Assembly (NCBI GenBank): GCA_021802985.1
Contig: JAJZQW010000013.1
Location: 1 to 47,968, forward strand
Source: Acidobacteriota bacterium
GTDB lineage: Bacteria > Acidobacteriota > Holophagae > Holophagales > Holophagaceae
DNA: 47,968 bases
Direction: 5' to 3'
This document shows, piece by piece, positions 25,351-33,920 of the stretch. How positions within the stretch are numbered: position 1 is the stretch's first letter; each line of letters begins with the position of its first letter. Made by a program: the position numbers and the translations under genes. The notes beneath the pieces were generated by a model, which saw only the letters and a program-made list of their open reading frames with translations, made no database searches and was not told the DNA's origin.

Positions 25351-27387
25351 CTACTTCAGCGCCTTCGCCGCCAACTCGAGGATGTCGGTGGTGGCGATGC
25401 CCTCATGGCCGGTTTCGCCCGCCGCGTTGTTCAGCATGACGTTGCAGAAGGGACAGCCCACGGCGATGGTCGTGGCCTTCGTTTCCAGGGCCTGCTCGAA
25501 GCGCTCGTGGTTGATGCGCTTGCCCAGGTGCTCCTCCAGCCAGAAGCGGCCGCCGCCGGCGCCGCAGCACATGGTGGCCTCGCCGTGCTTCTCCATCTCG
25601 GTGAGCTTCACGCCGGGAATGGCCTCGAGGATGGCGCGGGGCGCCTCCACCTGGCCGTTGACGCGGCTGAGGTAGCAGGGATCGTGGTAGGTGAGATCCG
25701 CGGCCACGGTCTGTTCCAGCTTGATCCGCTTCTCCGAGATGAGCTTGGCCACCAGCTCGGTGCCATGCACCACCTCGAACCCGCCCCCGAAGGCGGGGTA
25801 TTCGTTCTTCAGGGTGTTGAGGCAGTGGGGGCAGTTGGTGACGACCTTCTTCACGTGGTGGCCCTTGAGGGTCTCGATGTTGGCCTCGGTGGCCGACTGG
25901 TAGAGGTACTCGTTGCCCAGGCGCCGCGCGGATTCGCAGGTGCAGGACTCCTCGGTGCCCAGGATGGCGAAGGAGACGTTGGCCGCCTTCAGCAGCTTCA
26001 CCAGGGACTTGGAGACCTTCTGGCCGGCCGCATCATAGGAGCCCGCACAGCCCACCCAGAACAGGTACTCGGCGTCGGGATTCTCCGCGACGGTGGGAAC
26101 CTCCAGCCCTTCGGCCCACTTGGCGCGGTCGGCCTGGGGCAGGTTCCAGGGGTTGCCCTGGCGCTCCATGCCCTTGAAGGCGGTCTGCGCCTCGGTGGGG
26201 AAATTACTTTCTTCCAGGGTGAGGTAACGGCGCATCTGCACGATCTTGTCCACGAAGCTGATCTGCAGCGGGCAGGCCCACTCGCAGTAGCCACAGGTGG
26301 TGCAGGCCCAGATGGTGTCCTGGCTGATCCAGCCCTCCAGCTGTTCCTTGCTCCAGGGGGCGTGTTCCTCGTCGCGCTTCCACACGGAGCCCTCGGGCAC
26401 GGGCCCGCCGATGAGCAGCCGATCCTCCGGAACGGGCTTGTCCTGGCCCATCTGCTCCAGGGGCGTGGCCTTCAGGTAGTCGCGCAGATCGTTGCCGAAG
26501 TCCTTGGGCCGGAGGGGCTTGCCAGTGAGTGTGGTGGGGCAGTTCTCCAGGCAGCGCCCGCACTCCACGCAGGTGTAGAAGTCCAGCATCTGCTTCCAGG
26601 TAAAGTCCTGGATGCGGTTGGCGCCGAAATGCTCGGCCTCCATGTCCATGGGCTTCAGGTTCTTCTGGGGGTCCAGCTCGCGGAAGTAGATGTTGAAGAG
26701 CGACGTGAAGACGTGGAAGTGCTTGGAGTACGGCAGGAAGTTGGCGAAGGCGTAGAGCGTCGCCAGGTGCAGCCACCACATGGTCTTGAAGAGGACCTGC
26801 TGGCCCAGCGGACTCATCCCGCCCAGCCAGCCGGCCACGAGGGCGCCGGCCGGGGACCAGGCGGCCCAGGTCGGGTGATGCAGGGCGATGAAGGCGCCAT
26901 CCGCGAGGAGATCCGTGACCATGAGGCCGCCGATGAGGCTGAGGGTGGCCCAGGCGTCCGCGGAGTTCTCCAGGCGCCAGGGCTTCATCACCAGGCGCCG
27001 GAAGGCGGAGAGGGCGAGCCCGAGCAGGACCAGCACCTCGAAGACGTCCTTCGTGGCCTGGTAGCCGAGGCCGAAGCGGCCCAGGGCCTCCGTCATGTGG
27101 AAGGCAGGCACCAGCCCCTCGACGATGAGACCGAGGGAGCGGAGGGACAGCACCACGAAGCCGTAGAAGATCAGGACGTGATAGAAGCCCGCGTACTTGT
27201 CCCGCAGCAGCCGCTTCTGCCCGAACACCAGGGTGAACACGCCCTTGAGGCGCTCGCCGGGCCGGTCGAAGCGGTTGTCGGGAAGGCCGGCCTTCATCGT
27301 CGCGAAGCGCTTCCGCATCGTCCAGACGAAGAACCCGGCCATGGCCAGGGTGAAGAGCCAGAACAGTGCGATTTCCAGGGCCTGCAT
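25351..27387 (-). CDS. Membrane heme b / Fe-S / CCG-domain oxidoreductase, probable ETF:(methyl)menaquinone oxidoreductase
   Basis: A 678-residue protein. The N-terminal third has about six transmembrane helices with histidines suited to heme b (YHVLIFYGF, MWWLHLATLY, KHFHVFTS), like NarI or HdrE. It is followed by two 4Fe-4S motifs, CVECGRCLENCP and CTTCGYCEWACP, and two CCG domains (GTEESCTCESARR with NCPHC; HDPCYLSR with MCCGAGGG and GCPFCN). This layout matches EMO, which passes electrons from electron-transfer flavoprotein, e.g. from fatty-acid oxidation, to menaquinone. The ATG at 27387 has GGAGGG seven bases upstream. No etfAB is adjacent, so the partner is inferred. Confidence 0.88.
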   Translation of the reverse strand: MQALEIALFWLFTLAMAGFFVWTMRKRFATMKAGLPDNRFDRPGERLKGVFTLVFGQKRLLRDKYAGFYHVLIFYGFVVLSLRSLGLIVEGLVPAFHMTEALGRFGLGYQATKDVFEVLVLLGLALSAFRRLVMKPWRLENSADAWATLSLIGGLMVTDLLADGAFIALHHPTWAAWSPAGALVAGWLGGMSPLGQQVLFKTMWWLHLATLYAFANFLPYSKHFHVFTSLFNIYFRELDPQKNLKPMDMEAEHFGANRIQDFTWKQMLDFYTCVECGRCLENCPTTLTGKPLRPKDFGNDLRDYLKATPLEQMGQDKPVPEDRLLIGGPVPEGSVWKRDEEHAPWSKEQLEGWISQDTIWACTTCGYCEWACPLQISFVDKIVQMRRYLTLEESNFPTEAQTAFKGMERQGNPWNLPQADRAKWAEGLEVPTVAENPDAEYLFWVGCAGSYDAAGQKVSKSLVKLLKAANVSFAILGTEESCTCESARRLGNEYLYQSATEANIETLKGHHVKKVVTNCPHCLNTLKNEYPAFGGGFEVVHGTELVAKLISEKRIKLEQTVAADLTYHDPCYLSRVNGQVEAPRAILEAIPGVKLTEMEKHGEATMCCGAGGGRFWLEEHLGKRINHERFEQALETKATTIAVGCPFCNVMLNNAAGETGHEGIATTDILELAAKALK

Positions 27388-27540
27388 GGGACGTCCCTCC
27401 AGAATCCTTACAGCGGTGCCGGGGCGGTGGCGGAGGCCGGGCCGCAAGCGGTTCACTCACCCGTTTGTCAGGTATGCCGTGCTCGAACGGACAGTGTAGC
27501 CGTGGCCATGACAAACTGAAGGCCCGACCCGGAGTCAGCC

Positions 27541-27894
27541 TTGGGTGTCCCCGAACCTCTCCACTTCGAAGCCGCCGTGACCCGCCCCCTGTCGGTGGTG
27601 TTCCGGAGCGCCGACCGCTGGGAAGGCCATGACTACACGGTGGAAGTGATCGCCGAACGGGAAGGGCTGGACGCCTTCGACGTGGTGGTGGACTTCCGGG
27701 ACCTGGAAGCGGCCCTGGACCGGGCCCTGGTGCCCCTGCAAGGCCGCCTGCTCTCGGACCTGGGCCTGGCGGGCCCCCTGGCCCTGGCCCGCAAACTGTC
27801 GACCGATCTTTCCCCCTTCGTGCCGGCCCCGGCCCGCCTGAAGGAGGTGGCGCTCACGGACGGCCAGGGACGGCGGCTGGCCGTCCAGCCGTGA
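27541..27894 (+). CDS. Degenerate 6-carboxytetrahydropterin synthase (QueD)-fold protein
   Basis: A 117-residue protein whose order of segments follows QueD/PTPS: LHFEAA at the N-terminus, WEGHDYTVEVIAE, VVDFRDLEAALD, and a C-terminal strand VALTDGQG. Key residues are altered. The first zinc His (FEAAH in QueD) is Val13, the LHGH pair has become WEGH (only His30 remains), no catalytic Cys precedes it, and the LDHxxLN His is missing (LQGRLLS). Catalysis as in queuosine synthesis is therefore unlikely. The start is TTG 27541, with GGAG six bases upstream. Divergent from the oxidoreductase; followed by an S26 peptidase gene. Confidence 0.7.
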   Translation: MGVPEPLHFEAAVTRPLSVVFRSADRWEGHDYTVEVIAEREGLDAFDVVVDFRDLEAALDRALVPLQGRLLSDLGLAGPLALARKLSTDLSPFVPAPARLKEVALTDGQGRRLAVQP

Positions 27895-27946
27895 GGGAGC
27901 GGCTGCGGAACCGGAGCCTTCCCCCCCGCATCCAGAGGGCATGACC

Positions 27947-28378
27947 ATGAAGCCCTGGATCCCCCTCGCCGCCCTGGCCCTGGCCCTCTCGCCCCTGGCG
28001 GTGGTTCATCCCGTCCGCGTGGCGGGCCGGAGCATGGAGCCGGGCCTTCAAAATGGGGATCTGCGCTGGGTCCTGCGGGCCTGGGCCAGCCACGCGCCCC
28101 GACGGGGCGAGGTCTGGGTGGTGGCCGGGCCCGAAGGCGAAGCCGTCAAGCGGGTGCTGGGCCTGCCCGGCGAGACCGTGGCCTGGGCAGGCCCGGACCT
28201 CCGGGTGGACGGCCGCACCCTGGACGAACCCTGGGTGGTCCATCCCGACCGCACTGGCTCGGGTGAGCGGGCCTGCGGCAGGGGCTACCTGGTGCTGGGC
28301 GACAACCGGCCCGAAAGCCTGGATGGACGGGCCTGGGGGCCCCTTCCCAGCCAAGCGCTCCAGGGGCGGATTCTTTAG
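27947..28378 (+). CDS. S26 family signal peptidase-like protein
   Basis: A 143-residue membrane-anchored serine protease of the LepB family. One N-terminal helix (about 5-20) precedes the catalytic Ser in GRSMEPGL (Ser29), the general-base Lys in EAVKRVLGLPGE (Lys68), and the box E-like GDNRPESLDGRAWG. It is much shorter than LepB and lacks the large domain II insertion, resembling small accessory type I signal peptidases (TraF- or SipS-like). ATG 27947 is preferred over ATG 27941 because GAGGG is then seven bases upstream. It lies 52 bases after the QueD-like gene and is followed by a strong terminator. Confidence 0.9.
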   Translation: MKPWIPLAALALALSPLAVVHPVRVAGRSMEPGLQNGDLRWVLRAWASHAPRRGEVWVVAGPEGEAVKRVLGLPGETVAWAGPDLRVDGRTLDEPWVVHPDRTGSGERACGRGYLVLGDNRPESLDGRAWGPLPSQALQGRIL

Positions 28379-28417
28379 GGCCAGCCCGGCCCCGACGACC
28401 GCGGCCTTTCGGCATAG

Positions 28418-28447
28418 AAAAGGCAGGGGGCGAACCCCCTGCCTTTT
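28418..28447. terminator. Strong bidirectional terminator
   Basis: AAAAGGCAGGGGG, CGAA, CCCCCTGCCTTTT: a perfect 13-bp stem with tetraloop flanked by A and T runs, between the S26 peptidase and the convergent malate dehydrogenase gene. Confidence 0.93.
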
Positions 28448-28467
28448 CCCGAAGGGTGGCGCGTGGA

Positions 28468-29457
28468 CTACTTGACGAGCCCGAGCTGGCGGACGGCCTG
28501 GCGCTCTTCGTCGAGCTCCTTGGCGGTGGCGTCCATCTTGGCGCGGCTGAAGGCATTGATGTCGAGGCCCTTCACGATCTCGACCTGGCCGTTCTTCACG
28601 GTCACGGGATAGCCGTAGACCAGGCCCTCGGGCACGCCGTAGCTGCCATCGGAAACGAGTGACATGCTGGTCCAGTCGCCCTCGGGAGTGCCCAGGGCCC
28701 AGGTGTGCATGTGGTCGATGGCGGCGTTGGCGGCACTGGCGGCGCTGCTGAGGCCACGGGCCTCGATGATGGCCGCGCCGCGCTTGGCCACGGTGGGGAT
28801 GAAGGTCTTCTCATACCACTCCTGGTCATTGACCAGGGCATGGGCGTTCTTGCCCTCCACTTCGGCATGGTAGAGATCGGGGTACTGGGTGGTGCTGTGG
28901 TTGCCCCAGATGGTCATCTTCTTGATGGCCGTGACCGGCTTGCCGGCCTTCTCCGCCAGCTGGGAGATGGCGCGGTTGTGGTCCAGGCGCACCATGGCGT
29001 GGAACTGGCTGGGCTTGAGCTTCGGCGCATTGGACAGGGCGATCAGGGCATTGGTGTTGGCAGGGTTGCCCACCACCAGCACCTTGACGTTGCGGCTGGC
29101 CACTTCGCTCAGGGCATGGCCCTGGGGCTTGAAGATGCCGCCGTTGGCGGACAGCAGGTCGCTGCGCTCCATGCCGGCCTTGCGCGGCAGGGCGCCCACG
29201 AGCAGGGCGTAGTCCGCATCCTTGAAGGCCACCATGGGGTCGTCGGAGGTGACGACACCCGCCAGCAGGGGGAAGGCGCAGTCCTTGAGCTCCATGACCA
29301 CGCCCTGGAGGGCCTTGAGGGCCGGGGTGATCTCGAGGAGCTGCAGGATCACCGGCTGGTCATCCCCGAGCATCGCGCCGCTGGCGATGCGGAAGAGCAG
29401 GCTGTATCCGATCTGGCCGGCTGCGCCGGTGACGGCCACGCGAACGGGAGTCTTCAT
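28468..29457 (-). CDS. mdh: Malate dehydrogenase
   Basis: A 329-residue NAD-dependent enzyme of the cytosolic-type (MDH1-like) bacterial clade. The Rossmann motif is [12 protein letters not shown], substrate arginines are in [15 protein letters not shown] and VRLDHNRA, and the catalytic His is in [11 protein letters not shown]. Length is typical. ATG 29457 has GGAGGA about eight bases upstream. It interconverts malate and oxaloacetate in the TCA cycle. It is divergent from the large sensor gene and is bounded downstream by a strong terminator, so it appears monocistronic. Confidence 0.96.
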   Translation of the reverse strand: MKTPVRVAVTGAAGQIGYSLLFRIASGAMLGDDQPVILQLLEITPALKALQGVVMELKDCAFPLLAGVVTSDDPMVAFKDADYALLVGALPRKAGMERSDLLSANGGIFKPQGHALSEVASRNVKVLVVGNPANTNALIALSNAPKLKPSQFHAMVRLDHNRAISQLAEKAGKPVTAIKKMTIWGNHSTTQYPDLYHAEVEGKNAHALVNDQEWYEKTFIPTVAKRGAAIIEARGLSSAASAANAAIDHMHTWALGTPEGDWTSMSLVSDGSYGVPEGLVYGYPVTVKNGQVEIVKGLDINAFSRAKMDATAKELDEERQAVRQLGLVK

Positions 29458-29607
29458 AAGCAGATTCCTCCTTCAGAGTGGATCATCGTATCGCCTTTGG
29501 TCCTGGTTCCGGGATAACGAAGTCACAAAAAGGCTGAGATCCACAGCTTCCTGGGCACTGGAAGGATGCGAGGGCAGGTAGGATGGAATCTCCGATTCCA
29601 TTTGCCG

Positions 29608-32600
29608 ATGCCTCTTCTTCCCCGTCCCCTGAGAGCCTTCATCATCCTCCTCCTCGGGTGGGGGATCGCCTTGGGCGTGGTCCTGCCGCGCTCTGGGCGC
29701 ATGGTGTTCCGGTCCTACGGGGCCTCGGAAGGGCTGCTCCATGGCAGCATCACCACCCTGGCCCAGGACGCCGCCGGCTTCCTCTGGGTGGGCACCGAGG
29801 GCGGCGCCTACCAGTTCGATGGCACGGCCTTCCGCCTCTGGTCCCTGGAGGAGGGCCTGCCCTCGGCCTGGGTGCGAGCCTTCGCCCCGGAACCGGACGG
29901 CCGACTGTGGATCGGGACCCGGGCGGGACTCTGCGTGCTCCAGAAGAACGGGCGCGTGCAGCAGCTGCACGCCAACCAGCCCCTGGCCACGGCCCGCATC
30001 CAGGCCCTGCTGGTGGACCGGGGCGGCCGCCTGTGGGTCGCCACCGAATCCGGGCTCTACTGGGAGGACGGTCCGGGCGTCTTCTCGCCCGTGCCGGGCT
30101 GGCCCGGGGGACCGGCCTTCGCCCTGGCCCAGGGTGAGGGTGGGGTCTGGATCGGCGGGACCGCCTCCGTACGCCGTCTGGACACGTCGGGCCGATGGAC
30201 CGTCCTGGGCCCCGCGGACGGGGTGCCCCGCGATCAGGTGAAGGCCGTGCTGGAGGATCGCGCCGGGACCCTGTGGATCCGCACCCCGTCGGCGCTGAGG
30301 CTGCGCCGGGCCGGTGCCCGGGCCTTCACGTCCCTGCCGGGGCCCCTGCCGCCCCTGGCCATCAGCTTCTACGAGGAGACCCTCGTCCCCGATGGGGAAA
30401 CCGGCCTCTTCGTCCCCACCGCCAAGGGCCTCCTCCATTTCGAAGCCTCCGGCCAATGGCGGCTGATCGACGACAGCCGGGGTCTGCCCATGGGCTGGGC
30501 CAATCAGGCCCTCGTGGACCGCGACGGGAACCTCTGGGTGGCGAACCAGGGCCTCCACCGCTTGATGGGTGGCGCGGACTGGGAGAACTTCACCCGCCTG
30601 GATGGCCTGCCCGCGGACAGCACCTGGGGGCTGTTTCGCGACCATGCGGGCGTCCTGTGGGTGGATACCAGCAACGGACTCGCCCGCATGGGACCGAAGG
30701 GGCCGGAGCCCTTCCCGGCGGGGAAGGGCCTCGTCTGCTATGCCCTGACGGAGGCTCCGGATGGGTCCATCTGGGGCGGCGGGGAACACCCCTTTCTCAT
30801 CCGCATCGATCCAGGGCGCACGCGGATCGACCGCATTCCCCTGCCCGCCTCGCCCTCCCTGTGGCGGCCAGTGGCCCTGTCCTTCGATCCTTCGGGGGAT
30901 CTCTGGATCGCCACCACCGACGCGGGACTCCAGCGCATGACCCTGCACGGAGGCAAGCCGTCCTTCGAGCGGGCCGACATTCCCGGCCTCCCCCCCGGCG
31001 GCCAGGTGACGGCCCTCCACCGGGACAGCCACGGCCGCCTCTGGGCCGCCGGCTCCCAGGGTCTGGCCTGCCTCGACGGTACCCGCTGGCGCAGCTGGGG
31101 CGTCGAGATCGGCCTCAAACCGGCCCCGGCCTGGGCCATGGCGGTCCTGCCCGATGACACGGCCTGGTTGGCCTACCTCGAGCCCATGGGCCTCACCCAC
31201 GTGGATCTGAACGGCGCTGCGCCGAAGGTGCTCGAGCAGCGGACCCGGGTCCAGGGGCTGGCGAGCGATTCCGTCTACAGCCTGACGGCCGACCACCAAG
31301 GCCGGCTGTGGGTGGGCGGCCCCCGTGGGGTGCAGCGCCTGGACGCCCAGGGCATGCGCCTCTTCACGCGCGCAGACGGCCTGGCCGGCACGGACTGCAA
31401 CCCCTTCAGCACCTGGGCAGACGCGGATGGCGAGGTCTGGTTCGGAACCACCACCGGGTTGTTGCATCACATCCCGGGCCTCGGGAAGGCCCAGGCCCCG
31501 CCTCCCGAGCCGCTCCTCACAGGCCTGCACCTGGGCCGGTTCAACTGGGACCGTCCCATCCGCGGAGCCTGGGTGCTGGACGATGTCCCCTCCAAGGACC
31601 GGACCCTCACGGTGCGGTTCAGTTCCCTCGCCTTCGAATACGAAGGGCGCCTGCGGTTCCAGACCCGCATGATCGGGCTGGGCGAGGATTGGATGGACAC
31701 GGACGTGCATGAAGTCCGCTACCCGGCCCTGGCCCCAGGGCACTACCGGCTGGAGGTCCGGGCCCTCCTCGATGACCGCCTCGCCAGCCCGGTCACGTCG
31801 GTCCAGTTCCGGATCCGCCACCCCTGGTGGGGGCGGTGGTGGGCCTGGGTCCTCTGGGTCGGCTTGGCCGGCCTGGCCGGGGCCTCGTACCTGCGCTGGC
31901 GCACCCGCCGCCTCCGGCGGCACACCGAGGCGCTGGAATCCCTGGTCCGCGAGCGGACCGGCGCCCTGGAACTGAGCAACCTGGCCCTCACCGCCATCTC
32001 CATGACCGACGCCCTCACGGGCCTCCGCAACCGGCGCTACCTGGCCCAGGAACTGCCCCCCGCCCTTGCCCTCGTGCAGCGCCTTCATCGTGCCTACCTG
32101 GAAGGCCGAACCGCAGAGCCGGGTCCCGAATCCTGCCTGGTCTTCGCCATGCTCGACATCGATCACTTCAAGCGGGTGAACGATGCCTGGGGGCACGCGG
32201 CCGGGGACCGCGCCCTGGAACAACTCACCTGCATCCTCCAGCGCGAGGCCCGGGAATCGGACTTCCTCGTGCGGTGGGGCGGCGAGGAGATCCTCTTCGT
32301 GGGGCATACCGCCGATCTGGACGGCGCGGCTTCCGTGGCGGCCCGTCTCCACCAGGCCGTGCGTGACCACGTCTTCGACCTGGAGACCAGCGCCCCCCAC
32401 CGGATGACCTGTTCCATCGGATTCTCCCTGTTCCCCTTCCAGGCGGAGCTTCCGGAATCCACCTCCTGGGAGGACCAGGTGCGCATCGCGGACCGCTGCC
32501 TCTACGCGGCCAAGCGATCCGGCCGCGATGCCTGGGTGGGTGTCTCGGGGCTACCTGGCCAGCCCGCCGGCCTGGCCCGGCGCTTCGAACAGGATCCCGC

Positions 32601-32676
32601 CGCCGAGATCGCCCAGAAAGCCGTGAGCCTCCGGGCCTCGCTGCCCCCCGAGAGCCTGGTCTGGTCGGCGCCCTGA
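29608..32676 (+). CDS. Beta-propeller (Reg_prop) sensor diguanylate cyclase
   Basis: A 1022-residue membrane protein. A signal anchor (about 9-26) leads to a periplasmic two-component-regulator propeller (about 35-640) with many repeats of the GxLWVGTxxG form (FLWVGTEGGAYQFDG, RLWIGTRAGL, RLWVATESGL, DLWIATTDAG, RLWVGGPRGV). A Y_Y_Y domain (about 650-735), a helix (743-763), a coiled coil and a GGDEF domain (about 798-970) follow. The catalytic motif is RWGGEEI (near 890), with the inhibitory RxxD site (RESD) exactly five residues before GGEE. It should make c-di-GMP from GTP under extracellular control. An upstream ATG at 29566 is possible. Confidence 0.93.
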   Translation: MPLLPRPLRAFIILLLGWGIALGVVLPRSGRMVFRSYGASEGLLHGSITTLAQDAAGFLWVGTEGGAYQFDGTAFRLWSLEEGLPSAWVRAFAPEPDGRLWIGTRAGLCVLQKNGRVQQLHANQPLATARIQALLVDRGGRLWVATESGLYWEDGPGVFSPVPGWPGGPAFALAQGEGGVWIGGTASVRRLDTSGRWTVLGPADGVPRDQVKAVLEDRAGTLWIRTPSALRLRRAGARAFTSLPGPLPPLAISFYEETLVPDGETGLFVPTAKGLLHFEASGQWRLIDDSRGLPMGWANQALVDRDGNLWVANQGLHRLMGGADWENFTRLDGLPADSTWGLFRDHAGVLWVDTSNGLARMGPKGPEPFPAGKGLVCYALTEAPDGSIWGGGEHPFLIRIDPGRTRIDRIPLPASPSLWRPVALSFDPSGDLWIATTDAGLQRMTLHGGKPSFERADIPGLPPGGQVTALHRDSHGRLWAAGSQGLACLDGTRWRSWGVEIGLKPAPAWAMAVLPDDTAWLAYLEPMGLTHVDLNGAAPKVLEQRTRVQGLASDSVYSLTADHQGRLWVGGPRGVQRLDAQGMRLFTRADGLAGTDCNPFSTWADADGEVWFGTTTGLLHHIPGLGKAQAPPPEPLLTGLHLGRFNWDRPIRGAWVLDDVPSKDRTLTVRFSSLAFEYEGRLRFQTRMIGLGEDWMDTDVHEVRYPALAPGHYRLEVRALLDDRLASPVTSVQFRIRHPWWGRWWAWVLWVGLAGLAGASYLRWRTRRLRRHTEALESLVRERTGALELSNLALTAISMTDALTGLRNRRYLAQELPPALALVQRLHRAYLEGRTAEPGPESCLVFAMLDIDHFKRVNDAWGHAAGDRALEQLTCILQREARESDFLVRWGGEEILFVGHTADLDGAASVAARLHQAVRDHVFDLETSAPHRMTCSIGFSLFPFQAELPESTSWEDQVRIADRCLYAAKRSGRDAWVGVSGLPGQPAGLARRFEQDPAAEIAQKAVSLRASLPPESLVWSAP

Positions 32677-32683
32677 TCGATGT

Positions 32684-33400
32684 TCAGGTTCCGAGATCCT
32701 TGACCACCGCACCACCACCCAGTTGGCGCATCTGGTTCAGGATCCAGGCTTGCCGCCCACGCACGTACTCACTGGGAGCATTCACCCGGTACTTGTGCGG
32801 GTTGGGCAGCACCGCAGCGAGAAGGGCCGCCTCCGATGGGGTGAGCCTGCTCGCCGGCTTCCCGAAGTAGGTGCGGGAGGCCGCCTCCACACCGTAGACG
32901 CCGTCGCCGAACTCCACGACGTTGAGATACACCTCCAGGATCCGCCGCTTGGACCACTCCGTCTCCAGCAGCAGCGTGAACCACACCTCGAAGCCCTTGC
33001 GCACCCAGGAGCGGGATTCCCACAGGAAGAGGTTCTTGGCGGTCTGCTGGGAGACGGTGGAAGCGCCCCGCTTGCGCCGGCTGTGCTCGTTGTGGACGTA
33101 GGCCTTCTCGATGGCCTGCCAGTCGAAGCCGAAATGGTCGGGGAAGTTCTGGTCCTCGGCGGCGATGACGGCCACGCCCATGTTCGGGGAGATCTGGTCC
33201 AGGGGCACCCACCGGTGGTGGGGCGCGTAGGGTTTCGAGCCGGTCCAGGAGGCCACCCGCCGCTCCACCATCAGGGCCGACACCGGCACCGGCACGAAGC
33301 GCAGCACCAGCACCAGGAGCGCGGTGAGGGCCACGAAGCCCCCCGCCAGCCAGACCAGGCCCTTCAGGATCCGCCGTCCCCAGCCCTTCTTCTTCGCCAT
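32684..33400 (-). CDS. mtgA: Monofunctional biosynthetic peptidoglycan transglycosylase
   Basis: A 238-residue GT51 enzyme polymerising lipid II glycan strands at the inner membrane. The N-terminal helix (about 14-37) is followed by catalytic motif 1 ([16 protein letters not shown]), the [20 protein letters not shown] motif, [20 protein letters not shown] and the C-terminal [20 protein letters not shown]. All five GT51 boxes are present and there is no transpeptidase domain. It is convergent with the sensor gene (seven bases apart). The start ATG at 33400 is typical for the family. Confidence 0.96.
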   Translation of the reverse strand: MAKKKGWGRRILKGLVWLAGGFVALTALLVLVLRFVPVPVSALMVERRVASWTGSKPYAPHHRWVPLDQISPNMGVAVIAAEDQNFPDHFGFDWQAIEKAYVHNEHSRRKRGASTVSQQTAKNLFLWESRSWVRKGFEVWFTLLLETEWSKRRILEVYLNVVEFGDGVYGVEAASRTYFGKPASRLTPSEAALLAAVLPNPHKYRVNAPSEYVRGRQAWILNQMRQLGGGAVVKDLGT

Positions 33401-33533
33401 GCCGCCACCAGGAGCAGGTGGGACACGGCCACCGCCCTTCCATCATAGACGGCCCGGCTCGACAAGCCCCGCTCCCTTCCGCCATCCTCGGATCGAGGAG
33501 GCCCCATGGACGACCGGCTCAGCGGCGGGGGTG

Positions 33534-33761
33534 ATGCCAGTGCCGTTCGGGGCCGAGCTCATGCGCTATCGCATCGAAGCCAACAAGGCGGTGGCGGTGC
33601 TCTCCGAAGGTCCGAAGTCCCGCGAGGAGGCCACCCTGCTGGCCAGGGAACCGGCCTATGGCAACCTCGCGGAGCTGGGTCTGGGCGTGGTGGATCTGCA
33701 CCTGCCGGACGGAGGCACCGTCGCGCCGATGCGGGATGGAAATTACGTGGTGGCGTTTTGA
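33534..33761 (+). CDS. Small protein of unknown function, probable frameshift near the start
   Basis: A 75-residue reading frame with ordinary protein composition (RYRIEANKAVAVLSEGPKSR and LGLGVVDLHLPDGG). No family recognised. The in-frame ATG at 33534 lacks a good ribosome site. In a different frame, an ATG at 33506 has a perfect GAGGAGG four bases upstream. The two frames join if one G is removed from the five-G run at 33527-33531, giving MDDRLSGGVMPVPFG. So the true gene is probably 33506-33761 with a frameshift or sequencing error at the run. Confidence 0.6.
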   Translation: MPVPFGAELMRYRIEANKAVAVLSEGPKSREEATLLAREPAYGNLAELGLGVVDLHLPDGGTVAPMRDGNYVVAF

Positions 33762-33920
33762 CATGAAAACGCGGCAAGCCATGGCCCCGTAAACACCGCA
33801 CCAGAAAGGGAAAACCCTAACCCGGGGTTCCTTGGTTCAGCCGGAAGGACGTATTCCCGAAGCCCCATTCCGTCCGCGGTTGTAGACTTATGCGGATTTC
33901 CATTAAACATGGAGTGCCGC

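Noticed and set aside
28418..28447. Palindrome as a CRISPR or repeat element
   Set aside because: A single perfect stem with A/T runs between convergent genes is better explained as a terminator.
29473..32400. Open frame of 975 codons antisense to the beta-propeller sensor
   Set aside because: Shadow of a high-GC gene; low-complexity Gly/Pro/Gln-rich product with no motif.
33506..33766. 86-codon frame starting at the perfect ribosome site as the true protein throughout
   Set aside because: After about nine residues its product becomes Arg/Gly-rich and non-protein-like; the other frame carries the coding signal.
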